Shown in pieces: positions 52,795-61,095 of a stretch of DNA of 64,000 nucleotides; position 1 is the stretch's first letter, and each line of letters begins with the position of its first letter. The translations under genes and the position numbers were made by a program. The notes under the pieces were generated by a model. The model ran no database searches, was not told where the DNA came from, and saw nothing but the letters and a program-made list of their open reading frames with translations. Source of the DNA: Pyrobaculum sp. 3827-6 (lineage in GTDB: Archaea; Thermoproteota; Thermoprotei; Thermoproteales; Thermoproteaceae). The stretch spans positions 1 through 64,000 of the forward strand of contig NZ_JAOTQN010000005.1 of assembly GCF_025641885.1 (NCBI RefSeq), given 5' to 3'.

Positions 52795-53392
52795 CTCCAC
52801 GGCCACGATCTACGCCAGTCTGCCGCCCGGCCTCTGCAACGCCACCGGCGTAATCCACGTGAGCCAGCCGGTGGCGATCGCATGCGTGAACACGGCGCTG
52901 GCGCCCACCACCATCAGCGGGTACGTGGCGGTGGAGTACCCCAAGCCCCCGCCTCCGCCCAGCGTCCCGGCGCCTGAGGCGCCTATACTGGCGGTGGCGG
53001 CCGGCGCAGCGGCGGCGGCTGGCCTCAGCCACGTGGCTGGCAACCGCCGCGAACTGCTCGCCGCCCCGCTGGTGCCGATAGTCGCCCGCATCAAGAGGGC
53101 AACCGGCGAGGATCCCGCTAGGCGTGAGATACTGCGGGTGGTTGAACAGCTGGGCGCCGCGACGCTGGCCCAGATAGCCAAGGTCACGGGCAAGAACTGG
53201 GGCGCCGTCCAGTGGCACGTCTACGTGCTGGAGAGGGAGGGCAGGCTGAGGTCTATTAGGATAGGCCCCATGACCTACTACTTCACAAACCCAAAGAAGG
53301 CGGCTGAGGTAATCCTCGCCTCAGTGGACCCAGACGCACTGCCGCTGGAGGATAGGGAGAAGCTAGACTTCCTAGCGGCGTCGGCCTCATGA
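52724..53392 (+). CDS. Membrane-spanning winged-helix regulator
   Basis: 222 residues. A short hydrophobic N-terminus leads to an outside domain of about 50 residues with two cysteines (GLCNATG, IACVNTA), a proline linker (PKPPPPPSVPAPEAP), a transmembrane segment (ILAVAAGAAAAAGLSHVAG) and a cytoplasmic winged helix-turn-helix (RREILRVVEQLGAATLAQIAKV... then WGAVQWHVYVLEREGRL). This arrangement fits a one-component sensor that reads the cell surface and binds DNA directly. It is the first gene of the third transcription unit and is a natural candidate to control the CAACGTT promoters. The next gene overlaps by four bases. Confidence 0.72.
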   Translation: MNVTVFVVLAPLAMWMFPVYVPPNSTATIYASLPPGLCNATGVIHVSQPVAIACVNTALAPTTISGYVAVEYPKPPPPPSVPAPEAPILAVAAGAAAAAGLSHVAGNRRELLAAPLVPIVARIKRATGEDPARREILRVVEQLGAATLAQIAKVTGKNWGAVQWHVYVLEREGRLRSIRIGPMTYYFTNPKKAAEVILASVDPDALPLEDREKLDFLAASAS

Positions 53393-55626
53393 GGCGCCTG
53401 GCTTACCCCCTCCTTATCCTACTGGGAGTCGCGGCCGCCTACGCGGTCCTCTCATTTCTCAACCCAGTCCAGTGGCGCCTCAACGCCACTCTGCCCCCGG
53501 TGTCCAAGGACGTCAACACGTCGCTGTACCCCCTTGTGAGGGGGTGGTACACCGCCGTCGATGTGAACGCTACGTATTACTACATGAAGTTTAGGCCGGG
53601 GTGGCCTGAGCAGTACGTCGTCGGCTCGTTCCGGGCGAGAGATCCCGGGTGGCAGGCCAGGCTTGAGGCCGTCGCTAGGGCGGGGTCGCCCGGCGGCACC
53701 TACGCCATTTCGCTGGGAGGGCAGGTGCAGATCACCGACGTGCAGAGCGGGGGGGCGTATGTCCCCACCACCGCGCCGCTGGTGTGGACAACCACGACTA
53801 CAAGCCGCTACTCGGTGCTGGCCAGGGCCTGGTTTAACCAGGGCGGGATATACGCGTGGCAGTGGGTGAACTTCACAGCGGAGCCCATGGCAAGGCTCTA
53901 CAGCCAGACCTTTTCCTGCCCTGGCTACACCTATACGTGGAGCTGGACATGTACCGGAAGCCAGACATACAGCGACAGCCTAGCCTACAGCACACAACCC
54001 AGCTACATTTCTCCATACTTGGTATATGATTCAGGAACAGTCACAACCCCGGTCAGCTATACAGGCACCAGTATTAGGACACAAATAGACACTAGGACGA
54101 GTGGATATGGCCTATCTTCGGTGATATATGACGTAAGGGCTAGGTGGGGCGCCGTGCCAGCCGCCGGGGCTACAGTCTCCGTGTCGGGTACATACTCGGC
54201 GGACTCAAGTGATACTCGGAACAACGTGGCCTACCTCTCTGTTGGTGTAGATACTAACGGCGACGGCGTCCCCGATTTAGAATTCATTGTTTACGTATGG
54301 GACACGTGGGGGGGAAACGGTGCTATCTACGCCGTATTAGTGGGGCAAGGGACCCTCATTACAGGTATAGATAGAAACGGCAACCCAACCACAACCCCCA
54401 GCTCTACATCGCCGTATGGGTTAATAAAGGGGCTCTGGGTAACTAGCGGCACGTCTTTCACAATTAACGTTACGTTGCCCGCCACGCTCCAGGGAAATAT
54501 TGTAAAAGTGGCTTTAGCAGTTGTGGATCCATGGGGCTCCGTCTCTGGAAGCCCCTCTGGTGATTTCTGGGTTGACTGGAGGAATCTTGTTATTCAGACT
54601 GGTTGCCAAGCGCCTTCCGGCGTCCAGACATACGCCAGCGGACAGCCTTATACCTCTGTCTATATTACGCAAGGTAACAAGCTAGCAACGGAGGTTGACG
54701 CCAATGGTGCTACGGGGAACGCCGCGTCTGACTACGGAATAGCCGCGGCGGTTATTTACACTGCGTTCAACGCCACGGGAGCCTCGATCTCCACATATGC
54801 CGATTACTACCGCGGAGTGGCCGACGCAAGCAACAATGTGGTATATATCGACGTGGCTGTGGATGAGAATTTTGACGGCACCATAGATAGGGAGCACATC
54901 TACTACTACTATGACACATCGTATAGTAGCGGCGTCATAGTATCCCCGTTTACAAGCCAAGTGGTGTGTACGGTGTCTTCTACGGGCGCCTGTACGCCGA
55001 CTAGTTCTCGCTATGTGGTGACGGCGCTTGGCTCTATGTCGTCCCCACAGCGGCTTACCTTCTCCATCACGCTCAACGCCGTGGGGGCAGTGAGAGCTAT
55101 TGCATTGGTGACGACAGACGGTAGCTACTATGATCAAAATGTCAACAACGATGTATATGCCTACTGGGGCCCTGTGTCTGCTACGCATTACTCGTGTCCG
55201 TTGCCTGCGGGCTGGAGCGGCTCCGGCACCTACTACTGGCAGACAAACTACGCCTTGTTTACAGCCAACGCAGTGGCCTACAGAAGCCTCGTATCCGGCG
55301 CCTTGACCTACGTGGCCAACTTCACCGGCGTGGGCACATACGCCTTGTTTGACTCGGCTCTAAACGTGGTCTTCGGCGTGTATAGGGGGGCCTCTGGCTT
55401 CAGCGCGGTGTGCGGCTCTGCGCTGTACGCGCTTGGCGCCTTTCCAGCTGCGAGATACGTGGAGCTTAGGCCGCTGGGCGGCCTCGGCGACGTCGTGATA
55501 AGAGACGCAAACGGCAACATACTGGCGAGATACGGCTGTAGCTACACCACAACACCTACCTACATCGGCGTAAAGGCCGGAGCCGGAGAGGCGATAAAGC
55601 TGTACACGCTGGAGGCGTGGGGATGA
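53389..55626 (+). CDS. Large surface protein with duplicated calcium-type domain
   Basis: 745 residues. The N-terminus (PLLILLGVAAAYAVLSFL then QWRLNATLPPVSKDV) matches that of the two filament-subunit-like proteins. The body is rich in Ser, Thr, Tyr and Gly with many sequons. Two units about 200 residues apart are related: NNVAYLSVGVDTNGDGVPD near residue 288 and NNVVYIDVAVDENFDGTID near residue 492; both carry a DxNxDGxxD loop of the calcium-binding type. Four cysteines lie close together near residues 180-195 (CPGYTYTWSWTC). It looks like an adhesin, cap or sheath protein of the same surface structure. ATG overlaps the regulator stop. Confidence 0.68.
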   Translation: MRRLAYPLLILLGVAAAYAVLSFLNPVQWRLNATLPPVSKDVNTSLYPLVRGWYTAVDVNATYYYMKFRPGWPEQYVVGSFRARDPGWQARLEAVARAGSPGGTYAISLGGQVQITDVQSGGAYVPTTAPLVWTTTTTSRYSVLARAWFNQGGIYAWQWVNFTAEPMARLYSQTFSCPGYTYTWSWTCTGSQTYSDSLAYSTQPSYISPYLVYDSGTVTTPVSYTGTSIRTQIDTRTSGYGLSSVIYDVRARWGAVPAAGATVSVSGTYSADSSDTRNNVAYLSVGVDTNGDGVPDLEFIVYVWDTWGGNGAIYAVLVGQGTLITGIDRNGNPTTTPSSTSPYGLIKGLWVTSGTSFTINVTLPATLQGNIVKVALAVVDPWGSVSGSPSGDFWVDWRNLVIQTGCQAPSGVQTYASGQPYTSVYITQGNKLATEVDANGATGNAASDYGIAAAVIYTAFNATGASISTYADYYRGVADASNNVVYIDVAVDENFDGTIDREHIYYYYDTSYSSGVIVSPFTSQVVCTVSSTGACTPTSSRYVVTALGSMSSPQRLTFSITLNAVGAVRAIALVTTDGSYYDQNVNNDVYAYWGPVSATHYSCPLPAGWSGSGTYYWQTNYALFTANAVAYRSLVSGALTYVANFTGVGTYALFDSALNVVFGVYRGASGFSAVCGSALYALGAFPAARYVELRPLGGLGDVVIRDANGNILARYGCSYTTTPTYIGVKAGAGEAIKLYTLEAWG

Positions 55627-56129
55627 CGGAGGGTGAGCCCGTGGAGAGGGCGCAGGCTGTGGAGGAGGTTCTGCCGGAGGACCGCAGGAGGGTGTTTGTG
55701 ATTTTGCTTCTGGGCGCCTTTGCGGTTTTGGGCTTGTTTTTCGGCGCGTCTGGTGTGGGTGGGGGCGGCGGGGGGGCTCCGGCGGCTTTGATGGGGGTGG
55801 GGCTGAACGGTACGCAGATCTTCTGGCTGGAGGCGCCGCGGGGCTCTGTGGTGTTTTTCAAGATGCCGCTGTGCAACTTGGCGGAGTCTCCGGCGGCTGT
55901 GTGGGCGCGGGTGGTGGAGGTGCCGCCGGAGGTTAGGGTTTTCGCTGTGCATGTCGACGGGTCTTACTTCGGCGTTAGGTGGGGGAACTGGTCGGAGTGG
56001 CGGGGCGTCGTCGAGCCTAGGAGGTGTATCGAAGCCGTGGTGGAGGTGGTTGTCGACGCGAAGACGCCTCTGAACAAGACGCTGAGGGTGGTGGCGCGTG
56101 TCAACTCGACGTTGCTGGGCGGGGGCTGA
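55623..56129 (+). CDS. Short N-anchored relative of the filament-subunit-like proteins
   Basis: 168 residues: charged cytoplasmic N-terminus (~24 residues), a transmembrane segment (VFVILLLGAFAVLGLFFGA), a glycine-rich spacer and a beta-rich outside domain. The C-terminal RRCIEAVVEVVVDAKTP then KTLRVVARVN aligns by eye with GQCAILGVDLIIDANAP and KTLAAYQINI of the product at 49221. It may be a basal or anchoring subunit. The ATG overlaps the stop of the large surface protein gene by four bases. Confidence 0.65.
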   Translation: MTEGEPVERAQAVEEVLPEDRRRVFVILLLGAFAVLGLFFGASGVGGGGGGAPAALMGVGLNGTQIFWLEAPRGSVVFFKMPLCNLAESPAAVWARVVEVPPEVRVFAVHVDGSYFGVRWGNWSEWRGVVEPRRCIEAVVEVVVDAKTPLNKTLRVVARVNSTLLGGG

Positions 56130-56810
56130 CTAGGGGCCGGGCGCCTCCTCCGGCTTTATTATCCTTATGCCGAGCTTCTGCGCCGCGGCGATCACATGCG
56201 GCGGGTTTTTGTCGTGTATAAACGGCGTGATTACGTAAACCCCCTCCACCCTCCTCCCAGTCACGTCTTGATACAGCTCGGTCTTCCGCCGCAGATAGGC
56301 CAAGTGGGCTCTTCTGACTGCCGAGACTATTTCTACTAGGAAGGTCTTGCCATCTTTTACAACTACGTCTAGCTCCACCTCGCTTGGGTAGCCGTAGACC
56401 TGGCCTTTGTCGTCGAAGTAGGTCCACCTCTCCACCACGTAGCCGGCCTCTCTAAGCAACTCCCTAACCCCCTCCCTGAAGGCCTCCTCACTCCACACAC
56501 CCCACATAGCACCAAGCGCCTCTATCCTTAGACTCAGCCGCCTCTCAAGCGCCGCGAGATCCTCCTTAGTAGCAAAAACCTTCAAATCTTCCTTGGTTGC
56601 GAAGGCTTTTAGATCCTCATTTGTGGCGAAAGCTCTTAGATCCTCTTTCGTGGCAAAGGCCTTGAGATCCTCCTTCGTCGCCATTGCGTTTTTAATCTCC
56701 TCAATCTCCTTCATCAACTTTTCCCAGGGTAGTAGCTTGGCGAGGGCCTCGTACACAATGTGGGGCTTGGCGGTGAGAACCTCCACTAAGATCTCCGGAT
56801 GCTCCAGCAA
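56130..56810 (-). CDS. DUF3782-type protein with 9-residue repeats
   Basis: 226 residues. After a helical N-terminus come five tandem nonapeptides (ATKEDLKAF type, residues 44-88), then a helix (LERRLSLRIEALGAMWGVW) and a PD-(D/E)XK-like core with EVELDVVVKDGKTFLVEIVS. In active nucleases of this fold the last motif is Glu-x-Lys; here it is Glu-Ile-Val, so catalysis is doubtful. Start TTG at 56810. It abuts the end of the surface cluster and is divergent from tyrA. The related protein at 46654 keeps the lysine. Confidence 0.72.
   Translation of the reverse strand: MLEHPEILVEVLTAKPHIVYEALAKLLPWEKLMKEIEEIKNAMATKEDLKAFATKEDLRAFATNEDLKAFATKEDLKVFATKEDLAALERRLSLRIEALGAMWGVWSEEAFREGVRELLREAGYVVERWTYFDDKGQVYGYPSEVELDVVVKDGKTFLVEIVSAVRRAHLAYLRRKTELYQDVTGRRVEGVYVITPFIHDKNPPHVIAAAQKLGIRIIKPEEAPGP
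56547..56681 (-). repeat. Five tandem 27-base repeats within the DUF3782-type gene
   Basis: Each unit encodes A-T-(K/N)-E-D-L-x-x-(F/L). The units differ mostly at synonymous or conservative positions, so they can expand or contract in frame and change the length of the coiled coil. Confidence 0.85.
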
Positions 56811-56886
56811 GACTCGGCGTATTTCTTCGGCGAGGGACCCGTGTATAGGTGTGTCTATGTTTATAAGGTTGTTGGTGTGTCCCCGT

Positions 56887-57648
56887 GTGAGGGTTGGCGT
56901 TGTGGGGGGTGGGGCTATGGGGTCGTGGCTGAGGAGGGAGTTTTCCTCGGTGCATGAGGTGGCTGTGTTTGACGTGGATAGGTCTAGGTCTGATGTGGGG
57001 TCTCTGGGGGAGCTTGTGGGGTGGGCTGAGGTGGTTGTGGTGGCTGTTCCTTTCTGGGAGGTTGCCGGGGTTTTGAAGTCTCTTGCGCCTCTGTCCTCGG
57101 GGAGGCTTGTGATGGATATAGCGACATTTAAGGAGGGGGTGGCCGAGGCTTACCGCCTCTTTCCGCCGGACGCGCTTGTGGCTTCGGTTCACCCGCTTTT
57201 TGGCCCGGGGGCGCCTTCTATAAGGGGGCAGAGGGTGTTGGTTATGGAGGTGCCCGGGCGCCGGGGGGCGGCGGAGGCTTTCCGCTTCTGGGCAGCGCTG
57301 GGGGCTAGGGTTGAGTGGGGGGATTTGGAGAGGCACGACTTCTACGTGTCGAGGACCATAGCTCTGAGCTACGCCGTGGGGCTGGCCCTTGCGAGGGTAT
57401 ACGCCGAGCTGGGGGAGGAGGTCTTTAGGTACGGGGGGACTTCTTTTAGGTACCTCGCCACTTTCGCCTTCTCTCTGCTACGGGACGCCAATGCGTTGAG
57501 ATACGCGGAGAAGGCGCCCCTTAGGGAGTTTGTAGAGGCGCTTAGGAGGGGGGACGCCCCGCGTCCTCTCAGGGATCCCGACGCGGCTTACAAGGCGTTT
57601 TACGAGGCTCTTAGGGCCATAGAGGCTGTGGGTGACATTTTTAAATAG
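56887..57648 (+). CDS. tyrA: Prephenate dehydrogenase
   Basis: 253 residues. VRVGVVGGGAMGSWL is the NAD(P)-binding Rossmann loop; VASVHPLFGPGAPS carries the conserved HP(L/M)FGP motif, and SRTIALSYAVGLAL lies in the helical dimerisation domain. It oxidises prephenate toward tyrosine. There is no fused chorismate mutase; that activity is carried by the AroD fusion at 47392. GTG at 56887 is about 25 bases from TATA element GTTTATAAGG; an in-frame GTG at 56875 is too close to it. Confidence 0.88.
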   Translation: MRVGVVGGGAMGSWLRREFSSVHEVAVFDVDRSRSDVGSLGELVGWAEVVVVAVPFWEVAGVLKSLAPLSSGRLVMDIATFKEGVAEAYRLFPPDALVASVHPLFGPGAPSIRGQRVLVMEVPGRRGAAEAFRFWAALGARVEWGDLERHDFYVSRTIALSYAVGLALARVYAELGEEVFRYGGTSFRYLATFAFSLLRDANALRYAEKAPLREFVEALRRGDAPRPLRDPDAAYKAFYEALRAIEAVGDIFK

Positions 57649-57665
57649 AGTCGGAGTTGCTCGGT

Positions 57666-58484
57666 ATGATTCCGCCGAGTTTTGACTACGTGAGGGTCTC
57701 CTCTCTGGGGGAGGCCTTGAGGATCTTGGATAGGGAGGAGAGGGCCGTCCCCCTCGCCGGGGGGCAGAGCCTCGTTCCCCTGCTCAAGTTGAGGGCCGTC
57801 TCCTACAGACTGCTGGTGGATATTGGGCGGCTGGCTGAGCTCCGCTATGTGAGGTATGGAGACGAGGTGGCGGTGGGGGCCTTGGCTAGGCACTACGAGC
57901 TGGAGGAGTCGCCCTGCCCCTTTCTTAGACAGGTGGCGTCGAGAATTGGTGATGTTCAGGTCAGGTCGCTGGGGACCGTCGGCGGCTCTCTAGCCCACGC
58001 CGACCCCTTCGGCGACTGGCCGGCGGCGGTGCTGGCTCTAGACGCGGTGGTGAAGATCGTCGGCCCCGCCGGGGTCCGCGAGTTGGGGGCGGGGGAGTTT
58101 ATAAGGGGGCCGTACTCCACCGCGTTGGGGAGGGGGGAGCTTGTGGCTGAGGTTAGGTTTAGGTGCCCCCCTCGCGGCGCATACGTCAAGTTTTCCAGGA
58201 GGCATAACGACTTCGCGCTGGCGGCGGCCGCCGTCGCGGCTGAGGTTAGGGATGGTCACGTGGTGTGGGCCAGGGTGGCGGCGCTGGGGGCCGGGGAGGC
58301 GCCTAGGAGGCTGAGGAAGGCCGAGGCCGTGCTGGCGGGGGCTCCGCTGAATAGAGACACAATCGCCGAGGCGGCTGAGGCGGCGAGGAGGGAGGCCGAG
58401 CCGCCTGGCGATTTCCGCGCATCTAGCGAGTACAGGCGGGCGCTGGTTGGAGCGGCCGTGAAGAGGGCGCTGGAGATGTTATGA
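57666..58484 (+). CDS. Molybdenum hydroxylase FAD-binding (medium) subunit
   Basis: 272 residues of the CoxM/xanthine dehydrogenase FAD-binding family. FAD-binding segments VPLAGGQSLVPLLKLR and VRSLGTVGGSLAHADPFGDW are present. It transfers electrons between the 2Fe-2S subunit and the acceptor. ATG at 57666, 17 bases after tyrA, and overlaps the small-subunit gene by four bases. Confidence 0.9.
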   Translation: MIPPSFDYVRVSSLGEALRILDREERAVPLAGGQSLVPLLKLRAVSYRLLVDIGRLAELRYVRYGDEVAVGALARHYELEESPCPFLRQVASRIGDVQVRSLGTVGGSLAHADPFGDWPAAVLALDAVVKIVGPAGVRELGAGEFIRGPYSTALGRGELVAEVRFRCPPRGAYVKFSRRHNDFALAAAAVAAEVRDGHVVWARVAALGAGEAPRRLRKAEAVLAGAPLNRDTIAEAAEAARREAEPPGDFRASSEYRRALVGAAVKRALEML

Positions 58485-58924
58485 GGATTGCGCTGAGGGT
58501 AAACGGGGTTCTTCACGAGGTGGATGTGGAGCCGAGGAAGTTGCTGGCGCACCTCTTGAGGGAGCTGGGCTACACCTCTGTGCGGATTGGTTGCGACACG
58601 GCGACGTGCGGAGCCTGTACTGTGATTATGAACGGCAGGCCTGTTAAGAGCTGTAACGTGCTTGCGGTGCAGGCGGACGGCGCCGAGATATACACCGCCG
58701 AGTACAGCGACGAGGTTATGCAGAGGCTGAGAGACGCCTTTAGGAGGCACCACGCCGCCCAGTGCGGCTTCTGCACCTCCGGCATGTTGATGACAGCCTA
58801 CCACCTGGTGAAGAGGGGCGTGAAGTCTGAGGAGGAGATCGTCGACGGCCTAGGCGGCGTTTTATGCAGATGTACGGGGTACCAGAACATTGTGGAGGCG
58901 GTGAGGGAGGCGGCGGGGGTATGA
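58481..58924 (+). CDS. Molybdenum hydroxylase 2x[2Fe-2S] (small) subunit
   Basis: 147 residues. The plant-type 2Fe-2S motif is GCDTATCGACTVIMNGRPVKSC and the second cluster motif CGFCTSGM plus GVLCRCTGYQNIVEAV, as in CoxS/XdhC-type subunits. Both gene ends overlap the neighbours by four bases (ATGA), so the three subunits are co-translated. Confidence 0.94.
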   Translation: MRIALRVNGVLHEVDVEPRKLLAHLLRELGYTSVRIGCDTATCGACTVIMNGRPVKSCNVLAVQADGAEIYTAEYSDEVMQRLRDAFRRHHAAQCGFCTSGMLMTAYHLVKRGVKSEEEIVDGLGGVLCRCTGYQNIVEAVREAAGV

Positions 58925-61095
58925 GGTACGTCGGGAAGCCCGTACCGCGCGTCGAGGACGACGTTATTCTCAGCGGGAGGGCCCAGTACTTAGACGACAT
59001 CGAGCCCCCCGGCGTGCTCTACGCCGGCTTTGTGAGGTCGCCCTACGCCCACGCCAAGGTGCTGAGGGTAGACCTGTCCGACGTAAGGCAGTCGAAGGGT
59101 GTGGTGGCGGCGTTCGGCCCCGGGGAGGGGTTCGACTTCGCGCCGGGGGGCAAGGTGCGGTACCAGGGCGAGGCGGTGGCCATGGTGGTGGCTCGGGATA
59201 GGTACTTGCTACAAGACGCCATTGAGAGGGCTGTGGTGGATTACGAGCCCTTGCCGGCCGTGGTGGATATGTTCGAGGCGATGAGGGAGGGGGCGCCTCT
59301 AGTCGACGAGAGCCTGGGCACGAACATCGCCCACGAGGCGGTTTACCAGGGGGGCGACGTTGAGAAGGCCATGAGGGAGGCCGAGGTGAGGATTGAGGGG
59401 AGGATCTCAACGCAGCGACTGGTGCCTTCTGCGATGGAGCCGCGGGGTGTCTTGGCGGTGTATGACGGGCACAGCTTGACTATTTGGAGCTCGACGCAGG
59501 TCCCGTTTGACATTAGGAAGGAGGTTGCGAGGCATCTCGACCTACCCCTCTCGAGGGTGAGGGCCATACAGCCCTTTGTGGGGGGCGCCTTCGGCTCCAA
59601 GCTCTTGGTGTACCCCGAGGAGCTCTGGGTCTCCAAGGCGGCTTACCTCATGAAGGCCGCCGTGAAGTGGGTGGCCGCGCGGACCGAGGACTTCAAGACG
59701 ACGACGCACGGCCGCGCTCTGGTGCTGGATTACAAAGTCGGCGCGGCGAGAGACGGCAGGGTGCTGGCCATAGAGGGCATTGTGTACGCCGACGCCGGCG
59801 CCTACTACTGGGGGGAGGGGCTCGCAGACACTGCGGCGCGGATGTTGCCCGGGCCCTACGACATACGCCACGGGAGGGTGAGGGCCGTGGCTGTGTTGAC
59901 TAACAAGACTCCGCTCAGCGCGTACCGCGGCGCGGGGAGGCCGGAGGCCACCTTCTTCATAGAGAGGATTATGGACCGCCTCGCCGACGAGCTGGGCCTC
60001 GACCGGGTGGAGATTAGGAGGAGAAACCTCGTGAGGGAGCTACCCTACACCAACGTCTTCGGCATGACGTACGACACTGGGGACTATCCAGGTACTTTCG
60101 AGAGGGGGCTGGAGAGGCTTGGCTACCGCCAGCTGAGGAGGTGGGCCGACGAGGAGTTTAAGAAGGGGAGGGTGCTGGGGGTGGGCTTCTCTATATATGT
60201 CGAGATAACCACCTTCGGCTTCGAGGTGGCTGTGCTGAGGGCTGAGAGAGACGGTAGCTTCACTCTCTACACGGCCGTCACGCCCCACGGCCAGGGGCTG
60301 GCCACCGCGCTTGCGCAGGTGGTCGCGGACGAGCTGGAGGTGTCTATGGAGAGGGTTAGGGTTGTGTGGGGCGACACGGCGTATGTGCCCGACGGCATTG
60401 GGACTATGGGTAGCCGCTCAATAACGGCGGGCGGCTCCGCCGCGGTGTTGGCCGCCAGGAAGCTGAAGGAGGGGCTGGCAAAGGCCGCGGAGAAGTTGCT
60501 CGGATGCAGGCCGGAGTACAGGGAGGGGTCGTTTACCTGCGGCGGGAACAGCCTCTCTATCAGCGACGTGGTAAAGGCCGTCTATAGAGGTAAGGTGGAG
60601 GCTAACTTGACGGTGGAGGCGGTGTACCAGGCGGACGCCACCTTCCCATTCGGCGTCCACGTAGCCGTGGTTGAGCTGGATCCCGAAACTGGGTTTGTAA
60701 AGCCCCTCCTCTACAAGTCCTACGACGACGTGGGCGTCGTGGTCAACCCGTTGCTGGCCGCGGGGCAGGTCATGGGCGGCGCCCTGCAGGGGGTCGCCCA
60801 GGCGCTGTACGAAGAGGCCGTATACGACCAGTCGGGCAACTTGGTGACGGCGAACCTCGCCTTCTACTACGTGCCCACGGCGGCTGAGGCGCCTAGGTAC
60901 GAGGTGCACTTCGCAGAGCCGCGCCACCCCTCTAAACACCCCACCGGCACCAAGGGCATAGGCGAGGCCGCCACCATCGCCTCCACGCCGGCGGTGGTAG
61001 CCGCGGTGGAAGACGCAATTAGGAGGCTGAAGCCCGGTGTGAGGATCGACAAGACTCCCGTAACGCCTGAGGAGATCTGGAGGGCCCTGGGGTGA
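58921..61095 (+). CDS. Molybdenum hydroxylase catalytic (large) subunit
   Basis: 724 residues of the CoxL/aldehyde-xanthine dehydrogenase family that binds Mo-pterin cytosine dinucleotide. Seen are VGKPVPRVEDDVILSG at the N-terminus, QPFVGGAFGSKL, the active-site-loop region PLSAYRGAGRPEATF, GQGLATALAQVVADEL and the C-terminal GTKGIGEAATIASTP with the conserved catalytic Glu. The AYRGAGRPE loop is that of aldehyde/other oxidoreductases and not the AYxCSFR of CO dehydrogenases. Substrate unknown. ATG at 58921; ends with a 4-base overlap with the cytidylyltransferase gene. Confidence 0.9.
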   Translation: MRYVGKPVPRVEDDVILSGRAQYLDDIEPPGVLYAGFVRSPYAHAKVLRVDLSDVRQSKGVVAAFGPGEGFDFAPGGKVRYQGEAVAMVVARDRYLLQDAIERAVVDYEPLPAVVDMFEAMREGAPLVDESLGTNIAHEAVYQGGDVEKAMREAEVRIEGRISTQRLVPSAMEPRGVLAVYDGHSLTIWSSTQVPFDIRKEVARHLDLPLSRVRAIQPFVGGAFGSKLLVYPEELWVSKAAYLMKAAVKWVAARTEDFKTTTHGRALVLDYKVGAARDGRVLAIEGIVYADAGAYYWGEGLADTAARMLPGPYDIRHGRVRAVAVLTNKTPLSAYRGAGRPEATFFIERIMDRLADELGLDRVEIRRRNLVRELPYTNVFGMTYDTGDYPGTFERGLERLGYRQLRRWADEEFKKGRVLGVGFSIYVEITTFGFEVAVLRAERDGSFTLYTAVTPHGQGLATALAQVVADELEVSMERVRVVWGDTAYVPDGIGTMGSRSITAGGSAAVLAARKLKEGLAKAAEKLLGCRPEYREGSFTCGGNSLSISDVVKAVYRGKVEANLTVEAVYQADATFPFGVHVAVVELDPETGFVKPLLYKSYDDVGVVVNPLLAAGQVMGGALQGVAQALYEEAVYDQSGNLVTANLAFYYVPTAAEAPRYEVHFAEPRHPSKHPTGTKGIGEAATIASTPAVVAAVEDAIRRLKPGVRIDKTPVTPEEIWRALG

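Noticed and set aside
58921-61095. Carbon monoxide dehydrogenase large subunit
   Set aside because: The active-site loop reads AYRGAGRPE; the AYxCSFR loop of CO dehydrogenases is absent.
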